Assembly: GCF_000019725.1 (NCBI RefSeq)
Contig: NC_010505.1
Coordinates: forward strand, 2,793,001 to 2,857,000
Direction of reading: 5' to 3'
DNA: 64,000 nucleotides
From: Methylobacterium radiotolerans JCM 2831
Lineage (GTDB): Bacteria; Pseudomonadota; Alphaproteobacteria; Rhizobiales; Beijerinckiaceae
The position numbers and the translations under genes were made by a program. A model generated the notes under the pieces. The model worked only from the letters and a program-made list of their open reading frames with translations, was not told the DNA's origin and searched no databases. Shown one piece after another: positions 1 to 6,821 of this stretch (positions within the stretch are counted from its first letter, which is position 1; every line of letters begins with the position of its first letter).

Positions 1-128
1 GGCGCCCGCACCTATCCCTGAAGCACCTCCCGGCGGACGCTCCTGACGTCATCAGTCGGGACCCGCCATGCACCCTAGCCCCTACGTCTCGCACCGCCTC
101 CTGCCCCGTCCCTGGGCGGCGTGACGCC

Positions 129-494
129 ATGCAGCGCGGCAACCCCGAGGGCGTCCGAGCCCGTGTCACGGACCACGCCGTCCGTCGCTACGCCGAGAAG
201 AAGCTGGGCGAGGCCGTCGAGCCGACGGTCGAGGACGACGAGGCCATCTTGGAACTCCGCCGGCGCCGCGTGCCGGTCGGGGCTATCCGCCGGCACCTCT
301 CCGTCGCCGGTGGCCTAGGCGTCGCCAACGGGGCCTGCGCGGTCATCGTCGACGGCCTGAAGCTGGCCCTCGCCGACCGGGCCGTCGTGACCGTGCTGGC
401 GAAGAAGTGGAGGGCTGACGCCGCCCCCGCCGGTCCCTCCTCCCCGGTCCCGTCCCGCCCTCGGACCATCCTCGAACTGGGAGCGCCGGCACGA
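129..494 (+). CDS. Small phage-type protein, stop codon lost
   Basis: About 121 residues that I do not recognise. The N-terminal half has a basic, helical look (VTDHAVRRYAEKK near residue 14), reminiscent of small phage or plasmid proteins. The frame has no stop at the expected place. Codon 492-494 is CGA. If base 492 were T, this gene would end in TGA at 492-494 and the next would begin with ATG at 491, restoring the ATGA overlap seen throughout this cluster. As sequenced the frame reads on to 1328, but composition after about 494 becomes proline/arginine-rich and shadow-like. The boundary at 494 is therefore inferred. Confidence 0.5.
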
Positions 495-781
495 CCGACC
501 CCGTCCCCTTCACCTTCGACGCCCGCGCGGACGCCGCGGCCTGCCGGGCCGGCATCCGCCCGCTGCTCGGACCCGGGATGGACTGGAGCGAGGTCCACTG
601 CGGCCGCTGCGGCCGACAGGGCATCGTCCGCCACGCCGACCTCATGCCGGCCGCCGAGCCCGTCCCGGAGCCCGCTCCCGCGGCCGTGGAGCCTGTGGAT
701 AAGGCAATTCCCGATTCGCACATTGAACCGGGCGAGGACGCCCCGGCCGCCGCCCCCGAGCGCAAGGGAGGCCGGTCGTGA
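491..781 (+). CDS. Small zinc-ribbon-like protein, start codon ACG
   Basis: About 96 residues with a Cys-x2-Cys pair (HCGRCGRQG) followed by an acidic, Ala/Pro-rich tail. The frame is open from 419, but the sensible start is codon 491-493, which reads ACG followed by TDPVPFTF. It looks like a mutated ATG. The next in-frame ATG is at 578 and would cut off conserved-looking sequence just before the Cys pair. The stop TGA (779-781) overlaps the next GTG start. Function unknown. Only half of a zinc site is present, so metal binding is a guess. Confidence 0.5.
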   Translation, partial: TTDPVPFTFDARADAAACRAGIRPLLGPGMDWSEVHCGRCGRQGIVRHADLMPAAEPVPEPAPAAVEPVDKAIPDSHIEPGEDAPAAAPERKGGRS

Positions 782-1224
782 CGTTCCGCGTCCCCCCTGC
801 GCCGCACGTCTCACGGGAGGCCGAGTGGCTGTCCGCGGCCATCCTCATGGCCTTCGCCCTAGCCCTGCTGGCGCCGGGCGCGACGTTCAGCCGGCCGGTC
901 TTCGTCAACCTTGCAGCGGTGGCTCCCGAGGGCACCTGGGGCATGGGCCTCCTGGGCATCGCCACGGTGCGCATGATCGGGCTGTGGGTGAACGGCAACT
1001 GGCGCCGCAGCCCGACCCTGCGGTTCCTCATCTCGGCCGTCGGCGCGCTCGTCTGGCTGTGGGTCGCCCGCCTGTTCTCCGACGACGGCTACCCGGGCCT
1101 CAACACGGGTGCCCTCGTCTACCTCGCGGTCGGCCTGTTCGACCTCTACGCCGCCGGCCGCAGCCTGGCCGACCAGGGCAAGAACGACCGGCGGTACGCG
1201 CTGGCACGGAAGGAAGCCGCCTGA
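778..1224 (+). CDS. Small integral membrane protein of lysis region
   Basis: 148 residues with about four hydrophobic segments (near residues 17-35, 55-65, 80-95 and 108-122) separated by short Arg-rich loops, and a charged C-terminus. The GTG start overlaps the previous stop as GTGA. The sequence is unfamiliar. Its place upstream of the endolysin suggests a phage membrane function, and a holin or antiholin role is possible but not shown. Reading is clean with no internal lesion. Confidence 0.6.
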   Translation: MTFRVPPAPHVSREAEWLSAAILMAFALALLAPGATFSRPVFVNLAAVAPEGTWGMGLLGIATVRMIGLWVNGNWRRSPTLRFLISAVGALVWLWVARLFSDDGYPGLNTGALVYLAVGLFDLYAAGRSLADQGKNDRRYALARKEAA

Positions 1225-1559
1225 TCCTCTCCGATGCATACGCGGCCATCGTCGCCGTGCCCGACGGCGTCCTGAAGGCGGCCGATGCCGTGCTCGGGGC
1301 CGCCGCGACCGTGGGCTTCTACCTGTAGGGCCGCCTTCGCACCCAGAGGCCCGCCGCCGACGCCGTGGTGCCTCGCGTCGCCCTGACCGAGACCGACCGG
1401 GAGCTCGGCTTCACCATCGTCCGCACCGGGACGGACTTTTCCCGGGCCCTGAGCGACCACGCCGACATCCTGGCTCGCGCCTTCCCGGCCGCGACCACCC
1501 CGGTGCCACCGCCGGTCCCGCCGACGCCCACCCGCCGCACTCGGAGGATGCTCCCGTGA
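1221..1559 (+). pseudogene. Small ORF interrupted by in-frame amber
   Basis: The frame begins with CTG at 1221, overlapping the previous TGA in the same way neighbours use ATGA. It encodes a hydrophobic 35-residue piece (ILSDAYAAIVAVPDGVLK...) and stops at TAG 1326-1328. The same frame stays open after it, and a second piece (TETDRELGFTIVRTG...) can start at GTG 1365 and ends at 1559, overlapping the next GTG start. Either these are two tiny genes or one 112-residue gene broken by an amber codon. The shared frame and tight packing favour the second reading. Function unknown. Confidence 0.4.
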
Positions 1560-1789
1560 GGAAGCCGAAGCCCGTCCCGAACCTCTGGCAGGTCGTCCGG
1601 CATAGCTGGTCGTTCCAGTTGAACGCCGTCGCGACCGTCGCCTCGTCCGTCGTCCTCGGCATGTCGGTCCTCGCCGGCGCGCCGCCCATCAACCTGGTCT
1701 GGTTCGCCGTCGGCTACGGCCTGGTGAACCTCGTCGCGACCGGCGCGCGCTTGATCGCGCAGCCCGAGGTCTCCGGGGACGCCTCGTGA
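1556..1789 (+). CDS. Two-segment small membrane protein, holin candidate
   Basis: 77 residues: a basic N-terminus (RKPKPVPNLWQVVRHSWS), then two transmembrane stretches (about residues 25-42 and 46-66), then a short tail. It starts at GTG 1556 overlapping the previous stop, and its own TGA overlaps the GTG start of the endolysin gene. Size, two membrane segments and position immediately before an endolysin match a class II holin. Holins have little sequence conservation, so this rests on topology and context only. Confidence 0.55.
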   Translation: MRKPKPVPNLWQVVRHSWSFQLNAVATVASSVVLGMSVLAGAPPINLVWFAVGYGLVNLVATGARLIAQPEVSGDAS

Positions 1790-2379
1790 TGCTGGCCTTC
1801 TTCCGCAAGCTCGGCGTCGCGGTTGCCGTCGGCACAGCCAGCGCCGCACCCCGCGCCGTTGCCGGAAATCCGGCGCCCGCCATCGCCGCCGCCAGGACCT
1901 CCTCGAAGTCCGGCGTCGGGTCCCGGCTGAAGCGCTCCGCCGCGGCGGCCGCGCTCTGCACCGGCCTCGTCGGCGGGTTCGAGGGCCTGCGCACCACGGC
2001 CTACCCGGACCCGGCGACGGGCCGGGAACCCTGGACCGCGTGCTTCGGCGAGACCGAGGGCATCCGCCGCGGCGACACGTTCACGGTCGCCGAGTGCAAG
2101 GCGATGCTGGCCCGGAGCCTGGAGAAGTACGCCTTGCGGATGGAGGCCTGCGTCACCCGCCCGATGGCGGACGAGACCTACGCCGCCTTCCTGAGCCTCT
2201 CCTACAACGTCGACTCGGGCGGCTTCTGCAAGAGCTCGGTCGCCCGCCTCTGGAACGCCGGGGAGAGCCGCGCCTCCTATGACGCGATGCTCCGCTTCAA
2301 CCGCGCCGCCGGCGTCACGATGCCGGTGCTGACCCGGCGCCGGACGCAGGAGCGCGCCCTCTGCCTAAAGGGAATCTGA
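1786..2379 (+). CDS. Phage endolysin, GH24 lysozyme
   Basis: 197 residues. The catalytic region starts near residue 63 (GGFEGLRTTAYPD) with the expected Glu (about 66) and Asp (about 75), then CFGET and the SLSYNVDSGGFCKSS segment typical of phage T4/P22-type GH24 muramidases. It would cut peptidoglycan between MurNAc and GlcNAc. A hydrophobic Ala-rich stretch lies just before the catalytic part and could be a signal-arrest-release anchor. The first 60 residues are low in complexity and contain one copy of the palindromic repeat (AGNPAP). Start GTG 1786 overlaps the previous stop. Confidence 0.88.
   Translation: MMLAFFRKLGVAVAVGTASAAPRAVAGNPAPAIAAARTSSKSGVGSRLKRSAAAAALCTGLVGGFEGLRTTAYPDPATGREPWTACFGETEGIRRGDTFTVAECKAMLARSLEKYALRMEACVTRPMADETYAAFLSLSYNVDSGGFCKSSVARLWNAGESRASYDAMLRFNRAAGVTMPVLTRRRTQERALCLKGI
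1861..1876 (+). repeat. Palindromic repeat copy 1 (core CCGGAAATCCGG)
   Basis: One of six copies of a short palindromic element in the first 14.4 kb. The core is CCGGA-AA-TCCGG followed by CG. Here it lies inside the endolysin gene and is read as AGNPA. Confidence 0.6.
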
Positions 2380-2381
2380 CG

Positions 2382-2678
2382 ATGATGTTTTTCGACCTTT
2401 TCGTGCTGGTCCTCGGTCTCTCGTGCGTCTGGGAGGTCCTCGCCCACCGCGCCGCACTTGCCGCCGGGGTCGGGGACGACTGGTTCACGGCGGTCAACCT
2501 GGCGGCCTCCGTCTGGCTCCTGGCGGTCCTGGCGATCTCCGGTCCGCTCCTCCTGCTCGCCGTGTTCAAGCTGCCGTGCGTGGTCGTGTTCCTCATCGCT
2601 GCCTGGCGGGCGTTCCGGCGCGTCGTGGCTACCCGCCTCGTGGCCTGGGCCCTCGGGCGCCAGCGGAAGGTCGCCTGA
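2382..2678 (+). CDS. Small membrane protein after endolysin
   Basis: 98 residues with three hydrophobic segments (about 3-21, 38-56 and 58-78) and an Arg-rich C-terminus. It begins at ATG 2382, three bases after the endolysin stop, and its last codon overlaps the next ATG. It is not recognised. The position between endolysin and spanins makes it a second holin/antiholin candidate, but equally it may be unrelated to lysis. Confidence 0.6.
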   Translation: MMFFDLFVLVLGLSCVWEVLAHRAALAAGVGDDWFTAVNLAASVWLLAVLAISGPLLLLAVFKLPCVVVFLIAAWRAFRRVVATRLVAWALGRQRKVA

Positions 2679-2914
2679 TGTCGACCGCAGCCATCGTCGC
2701 CGTCGCGGCCTGCGCCCTCATCGGGTGGTGCGCCCTCGTCCAGGCCGTGAAGGAGATCCTCGTCGCCCGGACACAGCCGCCGGCATGCCCGTGCCGGGAC
2801 CTGCATTCCATCTCCGTCGGCGCGCCCACCGTGACCGAGTTCTCGGCCGACGGCGGCTCCGAGGTCGCGACCGAACACCGCCGCATCGTCGTCGCTGCCG
2901 GGAAGGTGCACTGA
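2678..2914 (+). CDS. Small single-TM protein, unknown
   Basis: 78 residues. An N-terminal hydrophobic segment (about 4-24) is followed by a short CPCR motif and a polar C-terminus (SADGGSEVATEHRR). The ATG start at 2678 overlaps the preceding TGA. The topology suggests a membrane-anchored protein with a small soluble domain. No family is recognised. Confidence 0.5.
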   Translation: MSTAAIVAVAACALIGWCALVQAVKEILVARTQPPACPCRDLHSISVGAPTVTEFSADGGSEVATEHRRIVVAAGKVH

Positions 2915-2915
2915 C

Positions 2916-3194
2916 ATGGACGCCCAAGCCCTCGAAGCCGCCGCCCGGACCAAGGCCACCCTTGACCGGAACTAGGATCTCGCGACGGCCCTGCGCACCG
3001 CCAGCCTCCGCCGCGACGGCGACGAAGACCTGTTCGCGGTCGCCAGGGAGGCCGAGGAGTACCTCCGCTTGCTCGGCGACCCGAGCTATGCGGACCGCCT
3101 CCGGGCCGACGTCGCACAGGCCGTGGACACCGCCCTGGCCCTGCACTCCTACCGCCTCCGCATCCGCCTGCTGCGCGCCGGGGTGCACGTCTGA
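2916..3194 (+). pseudogene. Small gene with premature amber codon
   Basis: The frame starts at ATG 2916 directly after the previous stop (RBS-like GGGAAGG upstream), encodes 19 residues, hits TAG at 2973-2975, then continues in the same frame with good coding character (DLATALRTASLRRDGDEDLF...) to TGA 3192-3194, which overlaps the next ATG. Restoring one codon would give a 92-residue helical protein. A TAC-to-TAG change is the simplest explanation. Function unknown. Confidence 0.6.
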
Positions 3195-3574
3195 TGCTCG
3201 ACCTGGCGCTCGCCCTCTTCGTCACGCCCGCCGGAATTGCGGCGCTCGTCGCCATGGCCGCCGCCGGGCTCGCCGTGGTCTACGCCCCGCGGCTGGCCGT
3301 CCCGGTCGCGCTGGTCGCGGTGATCCTGGTCGGCGTAGCCTACGTCACCCGACTCCGGGACGAGGTCGCCTCGACACGACGGGAGCGCGACGAGGCCCGC
3401 GAGCTCGCCGAGGTCCGCGGCCGGGCGGTTTCCGCCCTTCAGCGCGAACACCAGGCCAGCGCGAAGCGGACCCGGGCCACGGCGGCCGTCCAGGACCGCA
3501 TCCGTCGTGCCCCGGCATCGGACGACGGGCCGGTCGCCCCCGTTCTCCGTGACGCCCTGGAGGCCGGACAGTGA
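3194..3574 (+). CDS. Inner-membrane spanin (Rz-like)
   Basis: 126 residues. Two hydrophobic stretches lie in the first 55 residues, the second a clear transmembrane segment (LAVPVALVAVILVGVAYV). A long charged coiled coil follows (about 56-105: RLRDEVASTRRERDEAREL...), ending with the PVLRDAL-type tail common in Rz proteins. i-Spanins join with an o-spanin to fuse inner and outer membranes at the end of phage lysis. The immediately overlapping lipoprotein gene downstream strengthens the call. Confidence 0.75.
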   Translation: MLDLALALFVTPAGIAALVAMAAAGLAVVYAPRLAVPVALVAVILVGVAYVTRLRDEVASTRRERDEARELAEVRGRAVSALQREHQASAKRTRATAAVQDRIRRAPASDDGPVAPVLRDALEAGQ

Positions 3575-3807
3575 AGCCCCTCCTCGCCGTCGCGCTATTA
3601 GCACTCGCCCTGGGTGGCTGCCAGCACTCCTCCGGACCCCTCGCCGAGATCCCGGACGAGCTCCTTACCTGCCAGGGCGCGCCCGCCTGGCGCCGCGGCG
3701 GCTCCCAGCGCAACGTCGCCGTGCACGTCACCGACCTGCGCGGCGCTCACGAAGACTGCTACGGCAAGCTCGGCGCGGTCCGGGCCATCGCGAGGCCGGG
3801 CCAGTGA
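3571..3807 (+). CDS. Outer-membrane spanin lipoprotein (Rz1-like)
   Basis: 78 residues. It has a signal peptide with a lipobox (LALGGC, lipidated Cys about residue 17), then a short periplasmic part rich in Ser/Pro/Gly with a second Cys pair (LLTC, EDCYGK). The GTG start overlaps the stop of the i-spanin gene. Size, lipobox and position are those of a phage o-spanin, the outer-membrane partner of the i-spanin. Confidence 0.75.
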   Translation: MKPLLAVALLALALGGCQHSSGPLAEIPDELLTCQGAPAWRRGGSQRNVAVHVTDLRGAHEDCYGKLGAVRAIARPGQ

Positions 3808-3974
3808 CCCCGGCCGCGCTCGTCACGCTGTACTGCCTCGCGGCCGCCCCGGCGCCGACCGTCGGCTCCGACGTCTACCGCGCGCTCCGGGGCGAGGCCG
3901 TCGCCGCGGCCCCCGCTCCCCAGGCCGTCGCCGATGCCGTCCGAGGCGCCCGCCACCGCCGGAGGCACCCATGA
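3804..3974 (+). CDS. Tiny Ala-rich ORF
   Basis: 56 residues starting at GTG 3804 (overlapping the o-spanin TGA) and ending at 3974 across the next ATG. The N-terminus is mildly hydrophobic, then Ala/Pro-rich, with a basic end (RGARHRRRHP). Support comes from the unbroken start/stop overlaps on both sides rather than from homology. Function unknown. Confidence 0.4.
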   Translation: MTPAALVTLYCLAAAPAPTVGSDVYRALRGEAVAAAPAPQAVADAVRGARHRRRHP

Positions 3975-4060
3975 CCGTCACGACCGCATTCGTCGTCGGG
4001 ATGCTGATCGGGCTCTGCCTCGCCGAGCCGCCTCGCCGGCCGCCGTGGAGGTCCGCATGA
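3971..4060 (+). CDS. 29-residue single-TM peptide
   Basis: Starts with ATG 3971 (ATGA overlap) and ends in the ATGA overlap of the next gene. It encodes a short hydrophobic helix (TAFVVGMLIGLCLAE) and a basic Pro/Arg tail. The double ATGA overlap argues that it is translated. Role unknown. Confidence 0.4.
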   Translation: MTVTTAFVVGMLIGLCLAEPPRRPPWRSA

Positions 4061-4404
4061 ATATCCCCGTCCCCTGGGTAATCTGCAAACTGTCGTCCGG
4101 GGCTGCCGCCGCGGCGACGGCGTTCGCCCGCATCGAAGATCTCGCCCCTGACCTAGCGGAGTACATGCCGGGGGCCCTCGCCCGCACCGTCCCGACCGAG
4201 GCCATCAACCGCGTGTCCGCGTGGTTCGCCTCGATGGACCATCCGGGCGTCGGTGCACCAGCCTACCTGTTCGCCCTCGATGACCGCGGTGCCTACGTCG
4301 TCGCCCGCTTCGACAGGCCGGGCGTGCCCGAGGACGGCGTGATGCTACGGGGCGTCTCTTCCGAACAGGACGCTGCCACGCTGCGCGCTGCGAGGGCGGC
4401 ATGA
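4057..4404 (+). CDS. Hypothetical phage-region protein
   Basis: 115 residues, soluble, with alternating hydrophobic and charged positions consistent with a small alpha/beta fold (PAYLFALDDRGAYVVARFDRPG near residues 68-90). The ATG start at 4057 lies in an ATGA overlap, and the stop overlaps the next ATG in the same way. I do not recognise the family. Confidence 0.6.
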   Translation: MNIPVPWVICKLSSGAAAAATAFARIEDLAPDLAEYMPGALARTVPTEAINRVSAWFASMDHPGVGAPAYLFALDDRGAYVVARFDRPGVPEDGVMLRGVSSEQDAATLRAARAA

Positions 4405-4571
4405 CCCCGGCCGCCCGCGCCGTCATCGAGGCCGCCCGCGAGCTCGTCCGAAACAGGCGCTGGTATTTCGAACTGCCCAAGGACAGGGAGCTCCCCGACA
4501 CCCTGCAGGCCGCCCTGGACCGAGCGGTGCGCGCCCTCGATGCCGCGGAGGCCGACCGTGGCCGAGGCTGA
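4401..4571 (+). CDS. Small helical protein
   Basis: 56 residues beginning at ATG 4401 (ATGA overlap). Largely helical and charged (AARAVIEAARELVRNRRWYFELPKD...). It overlaps the following gene by 14 bases. No recognised family. Confidence 0.5.
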   Translation: MTPAARAVIEAARELVRNRRWYFELPKDRELPDTLQAALDRAVRALDAAEADRGRG

Positions 4572-4785
4572 CCCCTCCCGCCGGGCGCTGACCGATGTCG
4601 AGGAGGCCGCCCTGTTCGCCCGGGATGCGCTCCGGGCCGCCCGCGCGGTGATGTCCGGAAATCCGGCGGGGCCGGAGGGCGAGGCGTATCTCGCGGTCTA
4701 CGTCACCCTGGCCGCGGCGGCGCTCGGGCAGGACCGCCGGATTTCCGGACACGCCCCTGGTGGGATGCAGACCGAATCGCATTAA
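4558..4785 (+). CDS. Small protein carrying two inverted repeat copies
   Basis: 75 residues from GTG 4558, chosen because a GGAGG-like stretch precedes it. An ATG at 4540 is also in frame. The first half is helical (RALTDVEEAALFARDALRAARAV). The second half contains two palindromic repeat copies in opposite orientation, read as SGNPAG and RRISGH. No recognised function. Confidence 0.5.
   Translation: MAEADPSRRALTDVEEAALFARDALRAARAVMSGNPAGPEGEAYLAVYVTLAAAALGQDRRISGHAPGGMQTESH
4653..4670 (+). repeat. Palindromic repeat copy 2
   Basis: The 17-base sequence at 4653-4669 is repeated exactly in inverted orientation at 4734-4750 in the same gene, so the pair can form a 17-bp stem. Read in frame as SGNPAG. 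Confidence 0.7.
4734..4750 (-). repeat. Palindromic repeat copy 3, inverted
   Basis: Exact reverse complement of 4653-4669, separated from it by 64 nt. It is the only copy in this window in the opposite orientation. Confidence 0.7.
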
Positions 4786-4859
4786 TCGTTGCAGCCCTGA
4801 CCCAGGGTCGGCCCCGGCCGGTGCGCTAACACCGAACCGAGGCCTCACTCCAGACCCGG

Positions 4860-5732
4860 ATGGAAGCCGTGTCCGAAGCTGTCCTGCACCGTACCACGTC
4901 CCTGGCCCTCAGTCCCGTCGTCGACGTCATCGACGGCGCCGCGATGGCCGAAACCCGCGATATCGCGGCCTTCTTCAACAAGAGCCACAAGTCGGTCCTC
5001 GTCGCCGTGCGCACCGCGCTCGCGCGCCGGCCCGACCTGCTCGGGCGCAAAATTGTGCCGATGTTCGACACCGTCGGGATCGGCAACGGTGCCACCGGTG
5101 AGGCCATGGCCTACCGCCTCGACCGCGACGCCTTCAGCCTCATCGTCATGGGCTTCACCGGCGAGCGGGCCTTCCAGTGGAAGCTCGACTACATCGAGGC
5201 CTTCAACCGGATGGAGGCGACGCTCCGCCAGCCCCAGGCGCAGCCCTTCGACCCGAACGACCCGGCCGCCCTCCGGACCTTGCTGATCGGCTACTCGGAG
5301 CAACTGCCGCTCGCCCGCGCCGAGACCGCTGAGGTCAAGCAGGAGCTCACCGTCGTCCAGGCCGTCGTCGAGGAGCAGCGCCCCATGGTGGACGCCAACC
5401 TCGCATTCCTGGACGACGACGGCCTCTGCAACCTGCGGCCCGCGGCCCGGGCCGTCGACGCCCCGTGCATGCTGTTCCTCAAGTGGATGGAGGAGCGGAA
5501 GTACGTCATCCGCGAGAACGGCGGCGAGCTCCATCCGGCGGCGGCCATGCGCCGGGACGGCTACATGAAGCTGCGGGCCAAGCCGGACGCCAACGGCAAG
5601 CTCCGGAACCAGGCGGTCGTCACCCGCTCGGGCTTGGTCTGGCTGCGGCACCGGTGGCTCGCCGGCCCCGGGAAGGTGCTGGCCCTGCAGGCCGCCGTCG
5701 CCGCCCGGCAGGCCGAGCTCCCCGGCATCTGA
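4860..5732 (+). CDS. Rha-family / KilAC antirepressor-like regulator
   Basis: 290 residues. Residues about 22-120 match the Rha regulatory family (ETRDIAAFFNKSHKSVLVAVR, then YRLDRDAFSLIVMGFTGERAFQWKLDYIEAFNRMEA). Residues about 195-285 resemble the phage antirepressor C-terminal KilAC domain (FLKWMEERKYVIREN...VTRSGLVWLRHRW). Such proteins interfere with host or phage repressors and often lie in temperate phage control regions. Start ATG 4860 is chosen for length. GTG 4869 is possible. The gene is followed by two strong hairpins. Confidence 0.85.
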   Translation: MEAVSEAVLHRTTSLALSPVVDVIDGAAMAETRDIAAFFNKSHKSVLVAVRTALARRPDLLGRKIVPMFDTVGIGNGATGEAMAYRLDRDAFSLIVMGFTGERAFQWKLDYIEAFNRMEATLRQPQAQPFDPNDPAALRTLLIGYSEQLPLARAETAEVKQELTVVQAVVEEQRPMVDANLAFLDDDGLCNLRPAARAVDAPCMLFLKWMEERKYVIRENGGELHPAAAMRRDGYMKLRAKPDANGKLRNQAVVTRSGLVWLRHRWLAGPGKVLALQAAVAARQAELPGI

Positions 5733-5748
5733 GCCATCCAAGTAATCC

Positions 5749-5770
5749 GTAGCGAAGGACCCTTCGCTAC
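5749..5770. promoter_or_regulatory. Perfect 10-bp hairpin, 2-nt loop
   Basis: GTAGCGAAGG and CCTTCGCTAC are exact inverted copies separated by AC, 17 nt after the antirepressor stop. There is no T-tract, so it is as likely an operator as a terminator. Confidence 0.6.
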
Positions 5771-5775
5771 AACAC

Positions 5776-5803
5776 GGGCCGGCCGCACCCCCGCGGCCGG
5801 CCC
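5776..5803. terminator. Perfect 11-bp GC hairpin
   Basis: GGGCCGGCCGC pairs with GCGGCCGGCCC across a 6-nt loop, five bases after the preceding hairpin. Very stable. No T-run follows, so a terminator role is only possible. Confidence 0.45.
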
Positions 5804-5831
5804 CGGCGGCTACGCACGAAGGGAGGCCGAG

Positions 5832-6386
5832 GTGGCCGAGGCAGAGCACTACGACATCGAAGAGATGATCGAGATGTCCGTCGCGCGGGAGCGCCGCGCC
5901 GGCGAGAAGGTGGCGTCGAAGGAGCGCCGAGAGGCCGCTGCCGCCGCCCTGCGCGCGAGGCGGGCCGAGGTCGAGGAGCGGGCCGCCCTGAAGCGGATGT
6001 CCGAAAATCCGGCGCTGCCGACCGAGGGCGGGAACGGCGGCCCCAGCCTCGATGCGCCGCCGTCGTTCGACGCGCTGGAGCGCATCGGCATGTCAGTTTT
6101 CGGCACGCACTGGGAGGGCAAGCTCGGCGCTCAGGCCGGCATCGAGGAGCGCTCCATCAGGCGCTTCCGCGCCGGGGAGCTCGCCACGACGCCCGAGGCG
6201 ATGGCCAGGGCGCGGCTATGGGCCATCGAGACCGCAGCCGGGCTCCTCGCCGCGGCTGGCGAGGCAGACCTCGCCGGCGAGGTGCGCGCCCGGGAGCAGG
6301 CGATGCGGCTTCGGAATACTGAGCGGGCCCGGGCCGTCCACGCGGCCAACCTCGCCAAGGCCAAGGCCAAGGCCAAGGCGCGCTAG
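5832..6386 (+). CDS. HTH-like DNA-binding protein with basic tail
   Basis: 184 residues from GTG 5832 (GGAGG precedes). The N-terminal part (about 18-60) is a charged helix rich in Arg/Glu/Ala. Residues about 78-122 (FDALERIGMSVFGTHWEGKLGAQAGIEERSIRRFRAGE) resemble a helix-turn-helix common in Hyphomicrobiales. The C-terminus ends in an Ala-Lys repeat (four KA units), like histone H1-type tails. It contains a diverged palindromic repeat copy (SENPA). Probably a phage regulator or nucleoid-type protein. Inferred only. Confidence 0.65.
   Translation: MAEAEHYDIEEMIEMSVARERRAGEKVASKERREAAAAALRARRAEVEERAALKRMSENPALPTEGGNGGPSLDAPPSFDALERIGMSVFGTHWEGKLGAQAGIEERSIRRFRAGELATTPEAMARARLWAIETAAGLLAAAGEADLAGEVRAREQAMRLRNTERARAVHAANLAKAKAKAKAR
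5999..6014 (+). repeat. Palindromic repeat copy 4, one base diverged
   Basis: Matches the repeat core except G-to-A in the left arm (CCGAAAATCCGG). Read in frame as SENPA inside the HTH-like gene. Confidence 0.5.
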
Positions 6387-6808
6387 TCGCCCGATGACAG
6401 CGCCCCCGTCCCGCGCTGGGGGCACTCCGGGGCTGTGAACTCGCCCGGCAGGTCGAGGCGCTCGGGCGCCCGGCGGTACTGCGTGACGACGAAGCTCCCG
6501 CCCTTCTGCCCGCCCTCCCAGTCCCACTGGCCCCCGAATCCGGGCGAGGCTCCCCGGCCGCTCGATCCCGTACCGACCGCCCGGCTGAGCACCTGCCCGT
6601 CCCTCGTTGAGCGCACGCCGCATTCCACGCGGACGCGCCACTCGGCCCGCCCGGTCGGCTCCGCGTCCACTACGCCGTAGCGTTCTCGCCCTGGGCCCGC
6701 GGACTCCGACAGCGCGAACTGCCAGCCGGAGCTATAGTCCGGCCAGAACTCGTCGGCGGTGGCCACGGCAGACGCGGCGAGCGCCGCGGCGAGGATCAGG
6801 GTTCGCAT
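6383..6808 (-). CDS. Secreted hypothetical protein
   Basis: 141 residues with a clear Sec signal peptide (MRTLILAAALAASAVATADE, cleavage about residue 18-19), then an aromatic, Gly-rich periplasmic domain (FWPDYSSGWQFALSES...GGQWDWEGGQKGGSFVVTQYRR). The 3' end overlaps by four bases the end of the opposite gene. Family not recognised. A small exported moron protein is plausible. Confidence 0.65.
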   Translation of the reverse strand: MRTLILAAALAASAVATADEFWPDYSSGWQFALSESAGPGRERYGVVDAEPTGRAEWRVRVECGVRSTRDGQVLSRAVGTGSSGRGASPGFGGQWDWEGGQKGGSFVVTQYRRAPERLDLPGEFTAPECPQRGTGALSSGD

Positions 6809-6821
6809 CCTTGAAGGCCTT

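Noticed and set aside
1..21. 3' end of a gene leaving the left edge (frame ending TGA at 19-21)
   Set aside because: Only six codons are visible, not enough to support a gene.
68..124. 18-residue ORF starting at ATG 68
   Set aside because: No RBS, no overlap with a neighbour start, and too short to judge.
129..1328. Single 399-aa protein
   Set aside because: Composition becomes proline/arginine-rich after about residue 121, it overlaps well-formed genes at 491 and 778 in other frames, and the ACGA/ATGA explanation is simpler.
2916..3194. Amber codon reassignment in the phage region
   Set aside because: Other genes of the same region end in TAG (6384-6386 and 15187-15189), so TAG is a normal stop.
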